Assembly: GCA_002964805.2 (NCBI GenBank) | Contig: PUDQ02000039.1 | Location: forward strand, 87,105-151,104 | Source of the DNA: Trametes villosa | Taxonomy: Eukaryota > Basidiomycota > Agaricomycetes > Polyporales > Polyporaceae | Direction of reading: 5' to 3' | Length of the DNA stretch: 64,000 nucleotides | Shown here: piece by piece, positions 28,690 through 40,934 of the stretch | Layout of the letters: every line of letters begins with the position of its first letter | How positions within the stretch are numbered: position 1 is the stretch's first letter | Notes under the pieces: model-generated | What the model was told of the DNA's origin: nothing | Seen by the model: the letters and a program-made list of their open reading frames with translations, nothing else | The model's database searches: none | Translations under genes and position numbers: made by a program

Positions 28690-31600
28690 CGCGCTCACAT
28701 CGCGGCCTTTTTCAGAACTGTATCCTGTTCGACATGGGCATGCATGACAAGTCGCGATGGGCCTCGTCGGACCCGGGAGTCTTCGGAAGCCGCAGGACAT
28801 GACGCGCGAAGAGGTCATCAGTGCCTGCCGCGCGGCGCTCATGCGCGAGCTCGCGCGGGACCTTCTGGATGGCTACGAAACCCAACTTAGCTCGAACGGC
28901 GCGAACCTGCCTTGTGAACAGAAGCAGCGGCTCGCGATTTCACGCGCACTTCTGCGCAACCCCGCGGTCTTCATTCTCGGTATGTATTTCTCGGACATGC
29001 TTCCTATACACGACGCGCTGACCTGACCCTCCACTTGTACAAGGCGCCGTCCACGCTGGACACAACCTCTCGCATCCTCGTATTCGAGGCGATCAAGTAC
29101 TGGCGCCGCAACATGACGACAATTGTCATCTCGCACAACCTCTCCAAATTGAATCAGACGACCTCGTTCACGTCCTCAAGGATGGCTGGCCGGTCGATCA
29201 GGGCTTCCGGCACGAGCTCGAAGGATTCCGAAGCGAATTCCGCCGCATGGCGTGCACTCAAACGGCACATGGCGGCTTTAGCAAGGAGAAGGAGGTCCTC
29301 GACGAGGCGACCGAAGAAGTCCCGATTGCGACCATTCTCAAGCAGCAGCACGAGGAGAAGCCGTAGGAGCTCGAAGCCATGGGCCTCAGCACCAGCGCGC
29401 TGAGGCACCACAGCCTCGTGCCATCGACCTTCTCCCCGCTCACCTTCAGCTACTGGACGCTCGACACTGTCGCCGAGCTGACCCAGGATGAGCCCGCTGC
29501 ACCCGCAGCAGCTCACCGCCAGACCCAACACCGAATCAGTCGCTTCGTGCCCGCAGACTCGTTCCCCCAGGTGGCGCCCAACGCCGCGGAGATCAAGAAG
29601 ATCCGGCGCAAGACGCTACGCATCGAGCTCCCCTCCTTCACTGTCCCCGCACTTCTGGCGACGGCGGCGAGCAACAGGCTGAGCCTGCAGTCCCCAAGCA
29701 GTGGCCCACGAGCATGATCGGACGATGACGGCTTCGACGCCGAAAAGACTGCTTTGGAGCATAGCGCTACCTCTGCTAACTAGCGCCGCTCTAGCGAACC
29801 GCGGTCCTGCGCTCTTCACGGTCGTCGTCGCCAAGCCCGAGGTCCCCTCTCCCGAGAACATGTCTGCGCCCGCGCCGGACGCGGAGGTGCCGTTCTTCAC
29901 GCTCGTGCGCGACATCTTCCCCACCATCCCGAACAGGTTTGTGCCCTTCGTCTGGCTCGGCATCGGCCTCGCGAGCGGGGCGATGACTCCCGTCTTCTCC
30001 TTCCTCCTCTCACAGCTCTTCTAAGGGGTCTCGAACGGCGCGCGCGACGTGTCGCTCATCAACGCGTACGGCGGCATTGTGCTCGGGATCGCTGCCGCGG
30101 ACGGGATCTTCCTCGGCCTCAAGGTCCTCGTGATGGAGAACGTCTCGGTCGACTGGGTGACACGCCTTCGCTGCATATGCTTCGGGCGCGTGCTTGCACA
30201 GGACACGAAGTTCCTCGACAAGAACGAGAACAGCCCGTCGAGCCTCGTGCAAGTCCTGATCAAGGACGGCGACGCCGTGCGCGCGCTCATCGCGAGCGTA
30301 CTCTGCCAGTTCGTCGTTGTCGTCGTCTTGATGCTCGGCGTCGGCCCCATCTGGCTGCTCGTGCGTGGCTGGCGGCTCACCCTCGTCGGATTCGTGTTCG
30401 CGCCCGTGTTCGCGGCGACGATCGCGATTCAGTCGAACCTGGTCTTGAAGTTCGAGGTCAGGAACAACCGTGCTCGCGAGGAAGTTGCCAAGCAATACTA
30501 CGACGTGAGTCCACCCTTCAAGCCACTTCACTTCATATCAAGATACGGATAGAGGTACAGGCAAACTCCAACGTTCGTGCCATCCGCTCCATGGGCTTCG
30601 AGGACGCCTTCCGCGACAAGTTCGACATTTCTGTCGACGAGGCACTCACCACGGGTGTCCGTGGGGTGTTCGTCGAAGGGTGCACGTACGGCGTCGCCAG
30701 TGCCCTCATCTACCTCGCGGAGGCACTCCTGTTCTACGTTGGCGCCGTCCTCATCGCCAACGGCACGTACTCGTACCTGCAGATAATCCAGACTCTCCAG
30801 ATGGTCGTCTTCTCTGTCTCCATCGGGTCGCAGCTGATGGCATTCGGTACGTGTTTCGTCTGCTTTGCTGTCGTGCATATAGCTGACGACATCCCCTATA
30901 GCCCACCGCATTGCCAGGTCTCTCCGGGCGACGCGCGATTACTACCATCTTCGAACTTCATCACCCTCACCGGCGAGTCCCGCGGCGTTCTCCGGCCCGA
31001 GATCGCCGGCACCATCTCCTTCAGTAACGTTTCCTTCTCGCACCCCGAGCGTCCCGATGTCCCCGTCCCCAAGGACCTCTCAGTCGAGATCGCCGAGAAT
31101 GAGTGTGGCCATTGTCGGCTCCTCTGGATGCGGCAAGTCAACCATGGCAGCGCTTCTCCGACGTCTGTACAAGCCTGAGACCGGCTATGTCTCCGTCAGT
31201 CCTCGCGCCATCCGTACGTTCCACCGAGGTCCGCCACTTCCGCGACCACGTCTCCGTCGTCATCCAGTAGCCGAATCTACTTGACAAGACTATTGCGGAG
31301 ACAATCTTGTGCGGCAACAAGGCGCTCTCGATCACGGACATCCAACCGGCGACGAAGGCGGCGAACGTGCACGACTTCGTCGAGTCGCTGCCCAAGGGCT
31401 ACCTACGACACTCTTGTCAGCGAGAATGTATCTCTGTCAATCTTGGGTGGCCAGGCGCAGAAGCTGCAGATGACGCGCTTTCTCGCGCGGGCTGCACGGA
31501 TGCTCATCCTGAATGAGTGCACGTCTACGCTCGACCGCGCGAACCAGGCGGCGGTGATGGAAACACTCCGGAACGTGAAGCGGGGTCCAACAACATTGGT

Positions 31601-31790
31601 CGTGATGCACAAACAGCCCGTCGAGCCTCAGGCTCGTGCAGGCGCTGATCAAGGACGGCGACCACACGCAAGTGCTCATCGCAAGCGTGCTCGACCACTT
31701 CCTCGAGTTCGTTCGTTGCGAGGCTCGGCGTTGACCTCATCTGGGCGCTATTAGTGGCAGCTTAGTGTCGTCGGCTTTGCGATTGCTATG
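28690..31790 (+). pseudogene. Ste6-like ABC transporter relic
   Basis: Homology runs in order through several frames with stops. First nucleotide-binding domain end: QKQRLAISRALLRNP near 28920, then ATSRILVFEAIKYWRR-like STLDTTSRILVFEAIKYWRR near 29050. Linker: SRFVPADSFPQVAPN near 29540. Second membrane domain: FVPFVWLGIGLASGAMTPVF, a stop at 30022, INAYGGIVLGIAAADGIF, and VIYLAEALLFYVGAVLI-like membrane helices to about 30840. Second nucleotide-binding domain: Walker A IVGSSGCGKSTMAALLRRLY near 31110, and MLILNECTSTLD near 31500. The signature LSGGQ is broken (LSILGGQ; LPCEQ in the first domain), and the Walker B DE is NE. Ste6-type proteins export the lipopeptide mating pheromone in fungi. 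The N-terminal half before the first domain is absent. The 3' end carries a rearranged duplicate of its own 30228-30360 segment. Confidence 0.7.
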
Positions 31791-32556
31791 GCACGCCCCG
31801 GGTACGACGTTGCGGGCGAGCGCGAGCTTGAAGGTGCGAATTTGTCGCTACGTGAGCGTAAAGAGACGGTGTTATTGACCACAGCGATTGCAGTGACTTC
31901 TGTGGCGTCGAGTTCAGTTCGGGCTCGCGCCGAATATGGTTCTCGTCGTGACTACCGCGTTGTGAGGCGTGCCTCGGCAGCAATCACGATCGCGCGACCG
32001 TTGGGGGCTGTTTGGAGGGCTGCTGATGGCATTGTGCACGGTAGGACAATGTACCAGTCCCCTGGAATACCGAAACTCGTGGCGGGGAAGGCTTACAATG
32101 AGTACAGGGCAGGGCGGGTAGAGAGCCGCGAGGCTCACGCAGCACTTGGCGCTGACCTATAGCCACCAGTAAGTGGCTCTTGTCGCGGCCATTCTCCTGG
32201 CTATGGTAACACATGGCTAATACTTCATTTAGCCCTCCCAGGAGATCTCATTGTTCCGATTTACATAAGAACCAGCGCTGGCGCGGTTGTTCTCCCCGCT
32301 CCCCACAGGTCTTTCCAGCCTCGAGCGAGAAGGTGAGCACCGTATCTCACAGTACCCGGGGAGTGCCTCAGATACACTGCCAAGTCCTTTGGGGTGGCCA
32401 TCCAGTGTATGATCAACGAATATCCGACCCTGGAAACCGTGTGAACGTCACCCTGCGATGTGTCTCGAACCGCAGGCTCGGTGGGCTGAGGTTCTCGTCC
32501 GGCCGCTTTTCAGCTGCACTTCTCCATGTAGTGCTCAGCATGAATTGTCTGCACTA
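31791..32556. other. Non-coding region
   Basis: A 124-aa frame (31788-32162, plus) has no recognisable domain. Nothing else was seen before the MITE. Confidence 0.25.
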
Positions 32557-32773
32557 GAGGTTATTTGCAGCGCGTTTTTACCAACTCAGGTGGGGCCGGC
32601 GCTTGTATTGCGTGGTGCGCTCGCATGCGCCTCGGGTGCGTTGGAGAGCTCTACGCGGGGGGAGCGATGGCTTCAGTTGGGGAGGGTTGGAGGCCATCGG
32701 TCCACATATCTTGTATTGCTCCACACGCAATATTTACTGCTCCATGGCGGCGACCCCCGCTGCAAATAACCCC
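32557..32773. mobile_element. MITE with GGTTATTTGCAGCG ends
   Basis: 217 bp with inverted ends GAGGTTATTTGCAGCG and CGCTGCAAATAACCCC, flanked by TA on both sides. The last 85 bp (AATATTTACTGCTCCATGGC and neighbours) recur in reverse orientation at about 50551-50640. No ORF. Confidence 0.7.
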
Positions 32774-32965
32774 TACTCTACTGATTGCCATTGTATTGAA
32801 GCCCGTTTCATGTTAAATTGGTAGGCTCCTCTCACTCCTGTGGCTATTCTACTAATACGCTTACCATTGGCGCCCTGCTAGGCCCCATCGCGCTCCACAT
32901 TCTCCCCATCCGCCCACTCCTTGGTGCCCCGCTCAAAGTCGGCATGCCTCTCGACAGCTTGATTA

Positions 32966-33097
32966 GAGCGTATTTGCAAGCGGTTATAACCGCCCCACCG
33001 CGGTTCAAAACTTCGCTCCAACTGGCGCAAAAATCAGCGCTTCGCTCGCGTTTGCAGTTTGGCGCTTTACGGTTGTAACCGCGCTGCAAATACGCTC
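32966..33097. mobile_element. Very small MITE
   Basis: 132 bp with inverted ends GAGCGTATTTGCA and TGCAAATACGCTC. Similarity continues through CGGTTATAACCG at the left and CGGTTGTAACCG at the right. TA is on each side. The ends share the TATTTGCA core with the element at 32557-32773, so the two may use the same transposase. Confidence 0.7.
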
Positions 33098-33109
33098 TAT
33101 TGAGGGCCA

Positions 33110-34894
33110 GACTGCGTGCACAGGCAGCAATGACATCCGGTCTCCCCTATGAAGACGATCTACCGGTAGACGGGTACATTCTATTCCCACACCCCACATA
33201 CGCTTTTCTCATGATATGCTGCAGAAGCCCTCAGCCTCCCGTTGAAGGTGTGGCACCGCTTGAGAAGACTCGGTTGCAGGTGGCCCGGGTGAACTCTGCA
33301 AAATCTCGAGATAAAGCACGCTCCAAGCAGCGTCGTCAGGCAACCCGGGACAGTCCCACTAAGCAGGAGCTCGTGCAAGCCTCTCTGGAACGGCAAACCA
33401 AGTTCGCGTCGCTGAAATACCGCCGTCGGGCGAATGTGATGTCAGTGAGCATTTCCGCATCCTCGGCCGCAAGTATGCTGTCCTATACAAACCCTGGGCT
33501 CCACCTAGGGACTCCAAGGTCTTCTCTTTCATCGCGCGCGCCGAGACTGTCGATCCTTACGACAAGGCAACTCGCTACCCGGAGACCTCCAGCTTGAAGG
33601 CTCGCGCCGCCCCCCTTGATCTTGCTGAGGCCGTGCAGTTCTCTCGCCTCATACCGCGTGACCTACTCCCTCACGTCACCGACGCGTATGTCATAAGCCA
33701 GGTGCGCAAGCATTCCTCTCTCAGCGCTGGCATAGTTGCTAACGCCCTCGCGTACTAGCTCGCTTTCGGGATCAAAGACCAGAAGAGCAAGATTATGACG
33801 ACCATGAGGAAGCGGCGCGCACAGATCTTCTCTCACACGAAGGACCTCAACTCCCTCCCGTTCATCGAGACCGGCGACAACTACTAGACGTCCTCGATCA
33901 AAACCCTCAAGTTCAGTACTGGCGCACCGGCATGCGAAGGACCCGTGGGTCCGGATCCTCTTACCTCAAACACCTCCCTCCGCGTTCTGCGAGACGAAGA
34001 GTACCTTAAGAATGACGTGATATGGAAGGTGTGCAATTACAATTTCATTCCCTGTTCAGCTTCCCACAATGTGCGCTGACTTGCTTTCCGGCAGTTCATC
34101 CGGTTGATGCTGGTGACGAAGAGGGTGCCCTGGACAGGGACAAACTTTAGGGAACATCTACGGGTGTGACATGGCAAGTCAGGGCCGTGACGTTCGGCAT
34201 GATCGCCCTCGCCGCCGTGGGGGTGCGTTCTTCCAATTTCGTGCCAGAAGCCTTTCTAACTGAATTGTTTCTTCTACTACTGCTACAGGTACACTACCTC
34301 CTCTCAGCCGACACGACTTTTGAGGAGAAGGGTGCAATCTCTAAGATCAGCCACGCCTCAGACTTCAACGAGTACCTCAAGACTCTGATAGCCCACCGCC
34401 TCTCCCCTCGTATAGCCGCCCTCATCGATTCGATCGAGAACGAAGTCTTCCGTGGTCTCCCACACCGAGATCCTGCGGGGAACGATGCGGGAGGCAACTC
34501 AAATCGGACGCATCGCGATGTTGCAGATGTCGATGGTGACTTGCCGGTGGAGCTTGAGCACACCCCTGCCTTCTCCGATGACGATATTCAAGGTCCCCAG
34601 AGCAGCGCGAGCAACTACCCCTCGCGCGCTCCCCAAGGAGGAGCACAGCCCGCCCCTCCTCATGCCACGTCCAGTGGCCTTGCATTCTCAATGCCTCCCA
34701 CATCTTCCCAGGTTTTGTACGCCCCCTCTGCAGCACCTTCAACGTCAACGTCACCCTTGTCCTCCAGGAGCTCCCGTGTTCGCCCTATCCCCGTATCTTC
34801 CATCTCTAGTCAACCTATTCCCGCGACCCGTGAATCCACGCCGGAGGACTCCGAGTTCATCCTCTCCGCACCATCGCCCTCGCAGCAGCCGTAC

Positions 34895-34929
<35 letters not shown>

Positions 34930-35224
34930 CTCAGCTGCAGCAAGCGGATACGCGGTCACCGCCCTTGCAGCCGCACGCACGGCAGCAGAAAACGCGTGCT
35001 CAGGCTACGCTGCAGCAGAACGTCGCGATCCCTCCATCCACACAGAAACACCATCGAGGACGCTGTTTGCCTGGTCCCGCGGAAGGCTCCCGCCAAGTGC
35101 GGCGGGTCTTGGTGGATTATCCGGGGTCCTGGATTCCCCGGCGTGGATGTCGCTCGGATTCGCCTCTTCATCCGCATCTCGTACGGCGGCATCAAGTACT
35201 CCTGCGCTGTTGTACACTGGTTAA
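33110..35224 (+). pseudogene. Degenerate agaricomycete gene with proline tract
   Basis: Pieces read SAKSRDKARSKQRRQATRDS near 33290, AFGIKDQKSKIMTTMRKRRA after an in-frame TAG near 33758, LRVLRDEEYLKNDVIWK near 33980, QFIRLMLVTKRVPWTGTNFR near 34095, and VHYLLSADTTFEEKGAISKI near 34290 with NEYLKTLIAHRLSPRI. Short introns (for example GTGCAATTAC..TTCCGGCAG near 34030-34093 and another near 34220-34287) probably join the last pieces. A low-complexity C-terminus has about ten prolines from a CCG repeat (34897-34930). The order resembles agaricomycete proteins of the DUF6532/DUF6698 type that occur in many copies, but I am not sure which. In-frame stops at about 33758 and 33885 argue for a pseudogene. 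Confidence 0.4.
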
Positions 35225-36515
35225 GCAAGACCAACGACGAACCCGACGAGAATCATCATGCGGGATGTGGGTAGTCGAACCTGCGTTTTCTGGGACCACC
35301 ACAGCGTCGCGCCGCAGTTCTGTCTTTGATACACCTCAACACGATCATTTGCCCCGCTCACCTGATCGGGGTAAGTCTGGACAAGGTGACCTCTAAGGCT
35401 CTCCACAGTTACGAGTTCCTGGCTTCCTTGCCTTCGTTCTATGTCAACGAGTTCGTAGTCCATCATGCGTTCGAGCTCCTGCACGTGTAGTTCACTCGCC
35501 TTTCCCGTGTTTCTCATTACCTACTAGTAGTAGTACCATGCCCGACTGTGAAGTACTCAGAAAATACATACGAGCCTGAGTACTGAGCATCCACTCCCGC
35601 CTACTCCCGCGCGCAGCGATAGCCCAAAACTGTGCAGCTACAGTACTTGGCGCCCACATCTTGTCCAGCAACCTCGATGACGTCGCCCTGCCTTTCCCTA
35701 GAATTGCCGCTTGCTTGTACTCTACGCATACGTATACTCTACCTCCACGCGTCTCTCTGTGCTCCAGCTCCGAACGGGGCCGACGTCGACTGCTTCAACT
35801 CGGACGCCGCGCTCGTCCGCGTCAGTGTTCGGCGCTCAGCTCCCCGCTGCTTGGTACTCGCCCCCACTTCTTACACATATCTGCAACACACGCCATCCCC
35901 TAGATGCGTACTTCCATGATAAGGCAATAGCGGCTCTCAGAGATGGTTGTGCAACAGGCATCACGGGAGGCGGCGCTGGTGGCAGGGGAGGATTAGGGGG
36001 TTGCATGTGCAACTGGCTATATAACGGTACGTAAATTGGTCTGTACGCTGTCAGACTGATTCGCTGGCCACTGCATGTCTGCGTGTGATTTCACGAGTCT
36101 TTTTCTCAATTTCTTGGGCTGGGTGCGTCTGCATCTTTGCTCACCCTCAGAGCCCCGGGCCACGCGAAGATTATGCACTCGGGGCATTCTGGGTGTTACC
36201 ATGTCTGTATTTCCTCCTGTGTGTAAGATGTCGTGCGTATCGACCCTGGTCTCGAGTCTGTCCTTGCAAACAAGTCTTGGAAAAGCTCAGGATGACTCGA
36301 ACCTACTCTCTGCATATGCACATCTCGTATATGCTTGGTTACGCCTCGCTCGGCTTGGTTCAGGTGTCGGACTGTCTTGGATATGTCTCCCGGGTTAGCT
36401 TCTCTTGTCTTCATGTATGGTGGCAAGCTATATGAAGTACCGGGCTCTGACTCTATCTGGCTAGGTCTCGCGGGGGCTCTCGTTTGATGTTACAATTTCT
36501 AAGACAGCGGTACGT
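35225..36515. other. Non-coding region
   Basis: Short frames only (95-116 aa) with no recognisable domain. No repeat or RNA gene was seen. Confidence 0.3.
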
Positions 36516-36740
36516 GTGCAACCGCGCGACGTCGGGACATATCGCACGCGGTCGTCCATTGCACCTCGATCGAGCATCCGGTTCGCTCGCGACACCTGGT
36601 GGGACGCCCTCCTCGTCTTCTACGCGTTAAGCAGTCGAGCAAGGAGCGCGGGTTCGACAACGGGGGGGGGGGCACGAATTTGGGGTAAGTCCAGCGCCGA
36701 GGACGCCCAGGAGAACTCCTCGGCCGTACAGCGCTACTAA
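36516..36740 (+). pseudogene. Fragment resembling a fungal transcription-factor region
   Basis: The segment SIRFARDTWWDALLVFYALS is of the type found before the middle homology region in some basidiomycete Zn2Cys6 regulators. The similarity is recalled by eye only. It ends in a run of 12 G near 36660 and no other exon was found, so it is at best a fragment. Confidence 0.25.
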
Positions 36741-38829
36741 CTGTCTAGCAGGCCCCATGTATCCACGCCCTCGGTTGCTGGGACACACGGTCAGCGCCCC
36801 ACCGATGCGTGCCAAGAGCGTAGACTGGAGGTCCGGTGCGGCGGGAGTCGTGTCCGGCAAGTGCGGCCGCTGCAAGCTCGCTCGTCGCTCGTCGCTCGGC
36901 CGGCATCCGTCAGTGGGGCAAGATTAGCGGGCGGGTGCGGCGGGCATATAGGGTGGGCCGGTGGAGGCGTTCGCTGTAGGCGTCGTGCGGGGACTGTGCT
37001 GTGGAAACGGTCAGCGCCAGGTGAGAGGTCAAATTCTGAGCACATAAGTACCTTGCGCGTTCAGCGGTGTCACGCTGCGGGAGGTAGTGTCAGTCCCGAA
37101 CGACCCCCCAAGCGCAAGATCGTCCGCGCGCGCTTGCAGGCGGCGGCGATCGATAGTACGAGTCAGGTGGCAGATGGTTCGTGCCAAACTCGCGCGGCGT
37201 GAGGGCGCAAGTATCGCCCGCCGCGCAGGTTTCGGTGCCGCACCCTCGAGTACACCCTCGATCGGCGCGAGCGGGTTTGATCCCGGATCACGGCTCAACT
37301 TATGGCGTATACGCTTTGTGTTGCGGCCGTTCGGGGCATCAAGTGTGTGAAGGGAACCGGAGGCATGATGGAGTCGGAGACGAGGGTGTTGTCCAGGGTC
37401 TGCCCGCCGATTGAGCCGCAAAGCGACGCGAGCGGAGCGCGAGCTGGGTATGTTTGTGTCGGACGGGGGTCCTAAATGAGGCCCCTAGCTACTGTAAGTG
37501 TTTGGGGGCGCAGGAACAGCATGATCGGGGAGGTGGGTGTGGTCGACTTCCCCGAAGCCGGCACCTAGTAGCTAGCCTCGGAAACTCGAAGTCTTCCCCC
37601 GTGTGGAGTCAATAGCGGGGGTGTGAGGGAGTTGATAGCAGGCCTAGGGGTATGGGGGAGTAGTTGTACCGAGTGGGGCGCGGCGTCGGGCGGCACACAT
37701 CGTCGCCCTTCGGGGAGTCCACGACGACGAGGCGGAAACCCGACCTCGTCGCCTGTGCGTGCGTCCGATGCCAGCCGATAGAGGGCGCTCCGGAGGGCGT
37801 CTCTGCCGAACGGCGCGGCGGACGGACGCGTGGGGGGCTCGCGGCGTGCACTTTCGTGCCGGTTCGCACCCAATATGATCATCCCGTTGTCGCCGAGCAC
37901 GCCGACGCCCAACCCTTGCTGTCACGGTAAGATTGTTTGATGGCTAGTAGCTACTTACGGGCCTATCAGTAAGTGGGATCGCCTAGCGACCCAAAAACTT
38001 ATAAGCTGCAGCTGACTGAGGCAGCGCCGTGCTGGTCGCGGTACAAGCGTCATTGCACAATGGCCGCCCTTGTGCGGAGGCACCATGTCCTCGAAGCCTC
38101 CCTCGCCAACGCGATGTCGTCGTGCTCTAGAGTGCTCGGGAGTACAAACTGTTGTAGCGCCGTAGAGAGTATTTTGGAGGACGTAGTCGGGGATTGAAAT
38201 AGTACAACTCACTCACTCACTCACTCGGCTATTAAGTTCCGTCAGTCGACTCGTTACTGCATCGCTAAGTCACGACGTGTTGCGGTGTATCTCTCTTTCC
38301 AGGCATTGTTGCGCTGCATTGCGCCATTCCACAGCGATATCTACGATGATGTGAGTGCTCTGGGTGCTGATCGAACCCCGTACATACCACCTTCTATTTG
38401 TAAAGCAGGTCATACACTTACTGTAACTCCTTGCGACATAGATGCGAAGGCCCGCGAGAACGGGGCCGTCGCGAATGAGACCGAGGCGGCCGTTGGCGAT
38501 TTAGAGATCAGGTAAGTCAAGAAGGACACCGGGAGATCGCATCTATTCTCTCGCGATGCCGACGTCCACTCGAGGACTTTACCCAAACGCATAAACGGCG
38601 ATGACGTTTAGATGAAGTGGCCATGCTTCATCGTGTTGCCAGCGCGCTCACATTGTCTGTGCAGGATACTACCGCCGTGGCGGTTACAGTACCGCGGTCC
38701 GCAACGCTCCTCGTGGCCGGCTAACCGCGCGCGTTGTCAGCTGCTGCTGCAGCGAACAATGATGGCGACAAGGATGTGGGCGCTGGCGGCCACAATACGA
38801 AGTACCCCCTCTTCCCACTGTCGCGTGGG
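36741..38829. other. Non-coding region with simple repeats
   Basis: No gene could be supported. A 130-aa frame at 37029-37421 (minus) and a 76-aa frame at 38285-38515 (plus) have no known domain. (ACTC)n of about five units lies at 38208-38226. Confidence 0.3.
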
Positions 38830-39535
38830 AGACGCTGTCGGTGCACTGACCCGCGAATACGGCAGCGCTGCCCCCTTCTCACCGTGGGCCGGGAATACGA
38901 GCAGGTCTGGCGGGCGCCGAAGAGCCGGCTCTCGTGGACGCTCTATGTGTGGAGTAGTACCTGCTCCTGCTGAGCTATATCATGGGACTGGGCATGATGC
39001 CGTCCATGTCTGGTGCAGTGAGTAATCCTCCGGCGGCGCCCCACCCTGCTTGGGAGTTAATGGGCTCGGTGCATGTCGACAGAGGCAAGTCGTCGTACTC
39101 ATGCAGGCAATGTTCAACCCGGGCACCCCTCCGCTTACCGGTACTGGTCGATTCGAAGCTGTTCTACACTCACATGGATCATCAATGTCCTGTCGATCCT
39201 GAGCCTTATCGGGCCCGCCAGTGACATTCTGTGCAACACATCCCATGTCGCGCCCCCTGACTTGACCATAATCTTTGTTGTCAGCCTTTACTACCCTCCG
39301 AATATACGCGCTCTCCGGGATGAGCAAGACCAATGGGCCGCTCACGCCCTTCGTCATCAGCATGGTCGGTGCGCTCAATGTCCCAGACACCGCATACACG
39401 CTGACAGGCACGGTGGTAGAGCACAGTGTACAAGATGTTGCCCGCGAACCTCCCCGCGCCGCAGAAGTACACCATTGGGAACATGGACAGCAGGGGCCTG
39501 TTTACGGGGTGCGTCGTCTGTCTCACATATAGCTA
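38830..39535 (+). pseudogene. DUF6533-type membrane protein, broken
   Basis: The piece LLTVGREYEQVWRAPKSRLS, then WTLYVWSS near 38878-38960, matches the DUF6533 pattern (acidic residue, then W, then a basic patch and a membrane helix). A second piece SAFTTLRIYALSGMSKTNGP, then LTPFVISMVGALNVPDTAYT near 39278-39400, matches the later membrane helices. The frame is broken by a stop (tga at about 38973) and several shifts. DUF6533 proteins are multi-pass membrane proteins of unknown role, very numerous in agaricomycetes. Confidence 0.45.
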
Positions 39536-39592
39536 ACCAGGATGTGAATAACGCAGGCGTGAGTGCAATTTTTCCTCTGGATGAGAAGCTAT

Positions 39593-39621
39593 GGCAGGGC
39601 AGGGCAGGGCAGGGCAGGGCC
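39593..39621. repeat. GGGCA pentanucleotide repeat
   Basis: About five tandem copies of GGCAG/GGGCA. Confidence 0.8.
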
Positions 39622-40218
39622 GACCCAGCGCGCGCGTCCCGGTGCCGCCACATCCTGCAGTTAGGACTGGGTACTTGAGCGCTGAGTGCTTGAGGGTTGA
39701 TGTGGAGGCGTTCAACGTGGTCAGGATTGGCACTCGCCCCTCCGCGGACTAACGCACGGCAGCTATTCACGACGAACAGGAGAACGACGTGGTGCGCATC
39801 ATGTAGTGGAAGTCATCGGGCTCACGACATGAGGCGACGGGGCGCGAGGTCCTCGATATGCGCCGTCGCGCTGCGCAGAGTAGGAGCAGGCATAGCTCTC
39901 AGAGCGTCTGCGTCGAGCGGATCGCGAGGCTCGCACGCCCTACCCCCGCGTGCGCGAAATCGTATGCGCACCGTGCATCATCATAGCAAGAAAATCGCAT
40001 TCAGCATCATTCCAGCATACAAGCCAAGACCTACTATACAACCCAGCCTCAAGTCAAACGCAGCACACAGCGCAAACGCTAGAGCACAAACACACCCCCG
40101 CCTCCTTCTGTATGCAGACAGACAAACGCAGGCGCAGGATAAGTACTGGACGCCGCCACGCGCCACTTCCCGAAATTTTGCTTGGGCGGGAAGGAAGACG
40201 GGGCATCTATTGCCCGGC

Positions 40219-40934
40219 CTACGCCTCCGCGCCCCTCTTCTTGCCCTGCATGAGGCTCTTGTGGATGAACGGCAGCACGCCTGCGTAGCAGCGGTCAGTA
40301 CCGAGCGCGAGGGGGGTGGGGGCGGGTCAGGGTCAGGGTAAGGGAAGCGGAGGGAAAGGGGAAGGGAGACGCACCTCCACCGGTGATCGTCGCATGCACG
40401 AGCATGTCGAGCTCCTCGTCACCGCGTACGGCGAGCTGGAGGTGGCGCGGAGTGATGCGCTTCACGTGCAGGTCCTTGGACGCGTTGCCTGCACACGCGT
40501 CGTCAGCTGTCAACTCTCCTCATCTTTCCGCATGCCGGAAAGTGAGAACGGGGGAGGCATGGGAGGGGAAAGGGAAAGAAGGGGGGCGCACCGGCGAGCT
40601 CGAGGACTTCCGCGGTCAGGTACTCGAGGACGGCGGAGGTATACACGGCGGCCTTCGCGCCGATGCGCACGTTGTGCTGCGTGTGCTGCTTGAGGTATCT
40701 GTGGATACGGCCGACGGGGAACTGTGCGATCCCGATGGAACGTCAAGTTAGAGAAAAACGCGATGAAACACGTGGTGCGCGATGTTGCGAGAAAGAAGGA
40801 CAAACCTGGAGGCCGGCTTTCTGGCTGCGCGTTTGGAGGGTGCGCGCCTGCGTCGTAGGCGCCTCTGGTGGGATGACGGCCGCGGAGGCAGGGGCCTTGG
40901 CCTTCCCGCCAGATTTCTTCCGAAAAGGGGCCAT
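40219..40934 (-). CDS. Histone H2A.Z variant
   Basis: Four exons on the minus strand: 40806-40934, 40592-40721, 40375-40488, 40219-40280. Introns are 84, 103 and 94 nt with GT..AG ends, and the total is 435 nt and 144 residues in frame. The histone fold reads [60 protein letters not shown] and [27 protein letters not shown] (not RNDEELN) and the [14 protein letters not shown] end identify H2A.Z rather than canonical H2A. H2A.Z replaces H2A in promoter-flanking nucleosomes and is loaded by SWR1-type remodellers. The length is slightly above the usual 130-140. The N-terminal tail ([20 protein letters not shown], then [18 protein letters not shown]) has fewer lysines and more Pro/Thr/Gln than is usual. 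Start and all splice sites are well supported. Confidence 0.92.
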
